8,622 nt of DNA from SKLM01 sp041687115 (GTDB taxonomy: Bacteria > Chloroflexota > Anaerolineae > B4-G1). Of this stretch, positions 5,991-8,622 are shown in pieces (position 1 is the first letter of the stretch; each line of letters starts with the position of its first letter). The notes beneath the pieces are model-generated. The model had not been told where the DNA came from and searched no databases. It worked only from the letters and a program-made list of their open reading frames with translations. The DNA lies in the NCBI GenBank assembly GCA_041687115.1, contig JAWLCP010000108.1:1-8622 (forward strand), written 5' to 3'. Position numbers and translations under genes: made by a program.

Positions 5991-7979
5991 GTGAAGGCTG
6001 CCAATACCGACAACCTGTCGCTGCAGGACATCCGTCGCTTCCTCCGTCGCCCCGCGGTCTGGGCCGTCCTGCTGACGGCGATCTACGTGGTTGCCCTGGC
6101 GACACAGGCCACGCCCTACCTGCTTGGAAACGAGGAATGGCGGTGGCACGCCCGTACACCGGGCCTCGGCGTGCGGCGCAGATGCTGGCCCGCCCTCGCG
6201 TTGCTGGTCGCCTACGTCGTTTTCTCCGTCTGGTGGATTGAGCGGTGGGGTGGCGGTCGCTCCTCCCGTCGCCGTGAGTGGGCCCTCCTGGGCTTTCTGC
6301 TGTTGATGGCCCCGGCCATACAGCTCGCCCTCAAGTCCATGCGCTATCCATATCCGCTCGAGTTCTACCTCTACCGCACCATCGGGAGCCACAATGGCTT
6401 CTGGCAGACGGCGGTGGGCATCGATGAGCTGGGTGCCTACCTCAGCACCTATCCAGACCAGATGATCAGCACCCAATTCGGTCACCTCACCACTCACCCC
6501 CCTGGTGACATCCTGTACATCTGGTTATGGCGGAAGGCCCTGGAACAGCTGCCTACCGTCGCTCACGCCGTGGCCCAGTACTTCCGCACCTATAACTGCC
6601 GCGCCCTGTGGTTCGTGCGTCTTGAGGACGCCCAGATCGCCAGCGCCCTGGCCCAGATCACCATACCTCTGCTGAGCGGCCTGCCCATAGTGCCCCTCTA
6701 CCTGCTCGGGAGGCGCGTCAGCAGCTCCCGGGCAGCGCTGAGAGCGGCGGCCCTGTACGTCGTGCTTCCATCCCTCACGGTCTTCACCATCCGCTGGGAT
6801 CAGCTCTATCCCCTTCTGATGTGTCTGTCTCTGTACTGGCTCCACCTGGGCCTGGAGCGTCGCCGATTGGGGTTCTTCCTCCTGGCTGGCCTCTCGTGCT
6901 CCCTGGCCTCCTTCATGAGCTTTGGCAACCTGACCATCCTGTTGGCCCTGGGGGCCTACGGTCTGGCTCACATGCTCTCAGCCGGACCGAGAACCTGGTG
7001 GAGATGGCTGCAGGAGACCTGGAGGGGTTGGGCGCTGCTGGCCCTGGGGGCCGCCTCCATCTGGATCGTCTATCAAGCCGCCTATGGGGTCTCCTTCTGG
7101 GACGTGTTCTCCACGTCGATGGCGACCCACCTCTACCTGGGAAGATCGTACGGGCTGTGGGTGGGCTGGAATCTCTACGACTTCCTGACGTTCCTGGGCG
7201 TCCCCATCGCCGTCTTCCTGGTTGCCGAAGTCTGCCGGGCATGGCGCTCGGCCATCGGAGGCGCCCAGGCCGTGGGGCCCGATAGCCGACTTGTCCTCGC
7301 CGTCAGCGCTGCCCTCCTCATCGTGGATCTGTCCGGCGTCGTTCGGGGCGAGGTGGGGAGGATGTGGTTGCTCTGGATGCCGGTCGTCTGCCTGCTGGCA
7401 GCGAACTACCTGACCCGGTGCGACCGGCCGCTGCGGTTCGCCCTCGTCATAACGCTGGTGGCCGCTCAGACGTTTTTCTTTGGCCTCTTCGTGCGCATGG
7501 ATGCCACGGGCATGCGCCGCTTCGAGCCCCGTCGCCCGAACACCAGCGCCCCCACGGTCGGCACGCCGTTGGAGGCCCGGCTTGGGGACGACATTGCCCT
7601 CATCGGCTACGACCTGGAGCCGACCGTCGCAGAAGCGGGAGGGACGGTTGACCTCACCCTCTACTGGCAGGCCCTGGGGCAGCCCGAACGGCCGTACACC
7701 GTATTCACACATCTGGTCGACGAGACAGGGGAGCTGCAGGGCCAGCAGGATAACATGCCCGTGGGGGACACCCTGCCCACCACGTGCTGGCAGCCCGGCG
7801 AGTTCATCACCGACACGTACGCCATCTCCCTGTCGCCCGATGCGCCCCCTGGCCGATACACCGTGAGGGTGGGCATGTACGATCTGCGCACCGGAGAACG
7901 CCTAGGCGTGAGCGCCGCCGGGCATCGGGGCGACAGCCTATCCCTGGAGCCCATACAGGTTCGCCCACCCGATCCGTAG
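5991..7979 (+). CDS. GT-C-like integral membrane glycosyltransferase with C-terminal beta-sandwich domain (662 aa)
   Basis: The protein has a short cytoplasmic N-terminus and about 11-12 hydrophobic segments between residues 22 and 502. It then has a soluble C-terminal domain (about 530-655) rich in beta strands, for example VDLTLYWQAL, YTVFTHLVDE and GRYTVRVGMYDLRTGERL. The membrane part resembles lipid-sugar-dependent GT-C transferases of the PMT/ArnT type. The first large loop carries an acidic pair (GNEEWRW, 46-52), a usual place for the catalytic acid, and THPPGD (168-173) resembles the HPP motif of that group. The C-terminal domain recurs, from memory, in Chloroflexota membrane glycosyltransferases and would face outside the cell. 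Acceptor and sugar are unknown. The GTG start is the only start after the in-frame stop at 5946-5948, and AGGGAGAG precedes it by a few bases. The gene is divergent from the methyltransferase run and convergent with the next gene. Confidence 0.85.
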   Translation: MKAANTDNLSLQDIRRFLRRPAVWAVLLTAIYVVALATQATPYLLGNEEWRWHARTPGLGVRRRCWPALALLVAYVVFSVWWIERWGGGRSSRRREWALLGFLLLMAPAIQLALKSMRYPYPLEFYLYRTIGSHNGFWQTAVGIDELGAYLSTYPDQMISTQFGHLTTHPPGDILYIWLWRKALEQLPTVAHAVAQYFRTYNCRALWFVRLEDAQIASALAQITIPLLSGLPIVPLYLLGRRVSSSRAALRAAALYVVLPSLTVFTIRWDQLYPLLMCLSLYWLHLGLERRRLGFFLLAGLSCSLASFMSFGNLTILLALGAYGLAHMLSAGPRTWWRWLQETWRGWALLALGAASIWIVYQAAYGVSFWDVFSTSMATHLYLGRSYGLWVGWNLYDFLTFLGVPIAVFLVAEVCRAWRSAIGGAQAVGPDSRLVLAVSAALLIVDLSGVVRGEVGRMWLLWMPVVCLLAANYLTRCDRPLRFALVITLVAAQTFFFGLFVRMDATGMRRFEPRRPNTSAPTVGTPLEARLGDDIALIGYDLEPTVAEAGGTVDLTLYWQALGQPERPYTVFTHLVDETGELQGQQDNMPVGDTLPTTCWQPGEFITDTYAISLSPDAPPGRYTVRVGMYDLRTGERLGVSAAGHRGDSLSLEPIQVRPPDP

Positions 7980-7981
7980 TC

Positions 7982-7993
7982 GGCGGCGCCGCC
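7982..7993. repeat. Perfect GC palindrome just after the glycosyltransferase stop
   Basis: GGCGGCGCCGCC begins three bases after the TAG stop at 7977-7979. It could form a short hairpin (GGCG stem, GCGC loop), but no T-tract follows on either strand, so it is not a typical intrinsic terminator. It sits in the 44-base gap between two convergent genes, where it might slow or stop transcription. Confidence 0.35.
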
Positions 7994-8023
7994 CCAGCCA
8001 ATCCACCTGCGGATCCTTCAGCG

Positions 8024-8302
8024 TCAGGCCGAGACAGCCGGTTGAGCGGTGGGAGGGTTTGTTTTTCGGAACTTTTTTGTACGGAGCAAAGGTACCCCAC
8101 GGCTGGCGTGATATCCGTGCTTGAGGGCGTTGGTGTTGCCCGGAGGCGCGCCTATGCGGGCATCCGTGCCGCCGTGAGCGGCGCAGAGGGGTGGGTCGGT
8201 GCCGCGGACGGCCCAGGCGCTGCAGGGGGTGCCGTCAGCGCAGGTGGCGGTGCAGCGCCGGTTGCGCTCAGGCCCGGCGGGCTGTGCCTTCTGTGACCTC
8301 AT
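8024..8302 (-). CDS. Small Cys/His zinc-finger-like protein with GNxNALKHG motif (92 aa)
   Basis: The protein has Cys17, Cys21, Cys27, Cys40 and His43 in the arrangement C-x3-C-x5-C-x12-C-x2-H, followed by HGG, which suggests one bound zinc. Then comes GAPPGNTNALKHGY (51-64). From memory this pairing (C..C..WAVRGTDPPLCxAHGG plus GAPxGNxNALKHG) recurs in short Chloroflexota proteins and resembles N-termini of some phage small-terminase-like proteins; no function is established here. The ATG at 8302 has an excellent AGGAGG (8312-8307) four bases upstream, and a promoter candidate lies at 8427-8455. The C-terminal 20 residues are lysine-rich (LRTKKFRKTNP) and encoded by an unusually T/A-rich patch (8056-8092), unlike the rest of the gene. 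The protein may therefore be a shortened family member with a replaced tail. Confidence 0.72.
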   Translation of the reverse strand: MRSQKAQPAGPERNRRCTATCADGTPCSAWAVRGTDPPLCAAHGGTDARIGAPPGNTNALKHGYHASRGVPLLRTKKFRKTNPPTAQPAVSA

Positions 8303-8330
8303 GCCTCCTCCTGGTTCGGTGGTGGTCGGG

Positions 8331-8428
8331 AGAGGGCCCGGACGGGTGCCCTACGCCCGGGTGGTCTCCCGAGAACGACACAAAGGGTGGCGTCCGCCGC
8401 AGCGGTGGGCACCCTCTCTAGGCCCTCT
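8331..8428. repeat. Nested inverted repeats in the leader of the small zinc-finger gene
   Basis: Three pairs of complementary arms are nested around one centre. They are AGAGGGC (8331-8337) with GCCCTCT (8422-8428), GGGTGCCC (8344-8351) with GGGCACCC (8407-8414), and ACGCC (8353-8357) with GGCGT (8389-8393). A competing pair, TCGGGAGA (8326-8333) with TCTCCCGA (8365-8372), uses overlapping bases. The block lies between the predicted minus-strand transcription start (about 8420) and the ribosome binding site; the outermost arm overlaps the -10 box and would not be fully transcribed. It could be a structured leader with alternative folds, or a remnant of a small repeat element. Confidence 0.5.
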
Positions 8429-8455
8429 TATAGCACAAATGTTCTAATCGTGCAA
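8427..8455 (-). promoter_or_regulatory. Extended -10 promoter candidate for the small zinc-finger gene
   Basis: On the minus strand, TATAAG (8432-8427, 5 of 6 consensus) is preceded by TG with one base between, an extended -10. TTGCAC (8455-8450) lies 17 bases upstream as a partial -35. The surrounding 30 bases are the most AT-rich part of the right end. Transcription would start near 8420, giving a leader of about 118 bases before the ATG at 8302. Confidence 0.5.
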
Positions 8456-8481
8456 GTCGGGCTGAACAGCATCGATCATGT

Positions 8482-8622
8482 CCCAAGGTTCAGTGGGTGC
8501 CGTGAAGTACCATCCCCGGTCAGTCTTGCCGCCTCTCTCCTGCAATGGACCACGACGGGGACGACTCAGCCGTCGGTCGTGAGTGTCTCGTCCCGTGCGT
8601 CCAGCCGCCCGCCCTGGTAGCA
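8482..8622 (+). ncRNA. Candidate structured RNA, possibly HEARO/IscB omega RNA scaffold (runs to window edge)
   Basis: No frame with a usable start is convincing here, but the stretch folds into consecutive hairpins. Hairpin 1 is GGTTCA (8487-8492) with TGAAgtACC (8503-8511), interlocked with CCCA (8482-8485)/TGGG (8494-8497) as a possible pseudoknot. Hairpin 2 is GGTC (8518-8521)/GACC (8548-8551) plus TTGC (8526-8529)/GCAA (8542-8545). Hairpin 3 is GGGACG (8558-8563)/CGTCCC (8589-8594) plus ACTCA (8564-8568)/TGAGT (8580-8584). TCCCC (8513-8517)/GGGGA (8557-8561) could enclose hairpin 2. The order GGTTCA-TGGG-TGAAGTACCATC followed by a TTGC/GCAA hairpin resembles what I remember of IscB-associated omega RNA. 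That would put the guide just left of 8482 and iscB beyond the right edge. The hairpins exist on both strands, so a minus-strand RNA, such as one at a tnpB 3' end, is the alternative. The family name rests on memory only. Confidence 0.4.

Noticed and set aside
5677..5994. Plus-strand frame whose TGA overlaps the GTG of the glycosyltransferase gene
   Set aside because: The overlap looks like coupling, but its TTG start has no ribosome binding site, the product is Arg/Pro-rich, and the promoter candidate lies inside it.
5697..6497. 266-codon minus-strand frame overlapping the glycosyltransferase start
   Set aside because: It is antisense to the membrane segments of a convincing gene, with no ribosome binding site and no recognisable domain.
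8551..8581. CACGAC/GTCGTG hairpin as an intrinsic terminator
   Set aside because: No T-tract follows on either strand, and it competes with the longer GGGACG/CGTCCC hairpin.
8387..8620. 77-codon plus-strand frame
   Set aside because: It covers a promoter candidate and the hairpin block and has no ribosome binding site. Its Ser/Thr/Arg-rich product looks random.
8566..8622. Minus-strand frame entering from the right edge and ending in TGA (CYQGGRLDARDETLTTDG)
   Set aside because: It is only 18 codons, with no recognisable family, and it lies inside the structured-RNA candidate. It would matter only if the RNA is on the minus strand at the end of a tnpB-like gene.
1..8622. tRNA, rRNA or CRISPR array
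   Set aside because: No cloverleaf, no rRNA signature and no regularly spaced direct repeats were seen on reading both strands.

Overview
The window is GC-rich bacterial DNA with dense genes, GTG and TTG starts and strong AGGAGG-type ribosome binding sites. Several proteins suggest a member of the Chloroflexota: a long multi-pass membrane sensor kinase with GAF and PAS domains, a GT-C-type membrane protein with a C-terminal beta-sandwich, and a small Cys/His protein ending in a GNxNALKHG-type motif. That placement is inference from remembered family patterns, not from a marker gene.

Layout. The left two thirds (1-5409) is a run of four genes, all on the minus strand and transcribed right to left. 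They are a class I SAM-dependent methyltransferase (5409-4687), a GH3-family acyl-adenylating amide synthetase-like protein (4685-3081), an 831-residue hybrid-sensor histidine kinase (2978-483) and the first 135 codons of an unrecognised membrane protein (407-1, cut by the window edge). The methyltransferase and GH3 genes are one base apart and look translationally coupled. The last two follow after gaps of 102 and 75 bases. A candidate promoter for the run lies at 5640-5667.

A 581-base divergent intergenic region (5410-5990) separates this run from a plus-strand gene (5991-7979). That gene encodes a GT-C-like integral membrane glycosyltransferase with a periplasmic or extracellular C-terminal domain. 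Convergent with it is a 92-residue minus-strand zinc-finger-like protein (8302-8024). It has a textbook ribosome binding site, a good extended -10 promoter at 8427-8455, and a leader built of nested inverted repeats.

The last 140 bases (about 8482-8622) hold no convincing gene but fold into three consecutive hairpins plus a possible pseudoknot. On the plus strand the block resembles, from memory, the scaffold of a HEARO/IscB omega RNA. If so, an RNA-guided nuclease gene (iscB) should begin just beyond the right edge, and its guide would come from the sequence just left of 8482. This is the most intriguing candidate here but it needs flanking sequence to decide.

Functionally, the methyltransferase and GH3 proteins are likely to act in one small-molecule pathway (activation or amide conjugation of a carboxylic acid, plus methylation). 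The kinase may sense a related signal, although no response regulator is visible. The glycosyltransferase and the small Cys/His protein are separate transcription units.
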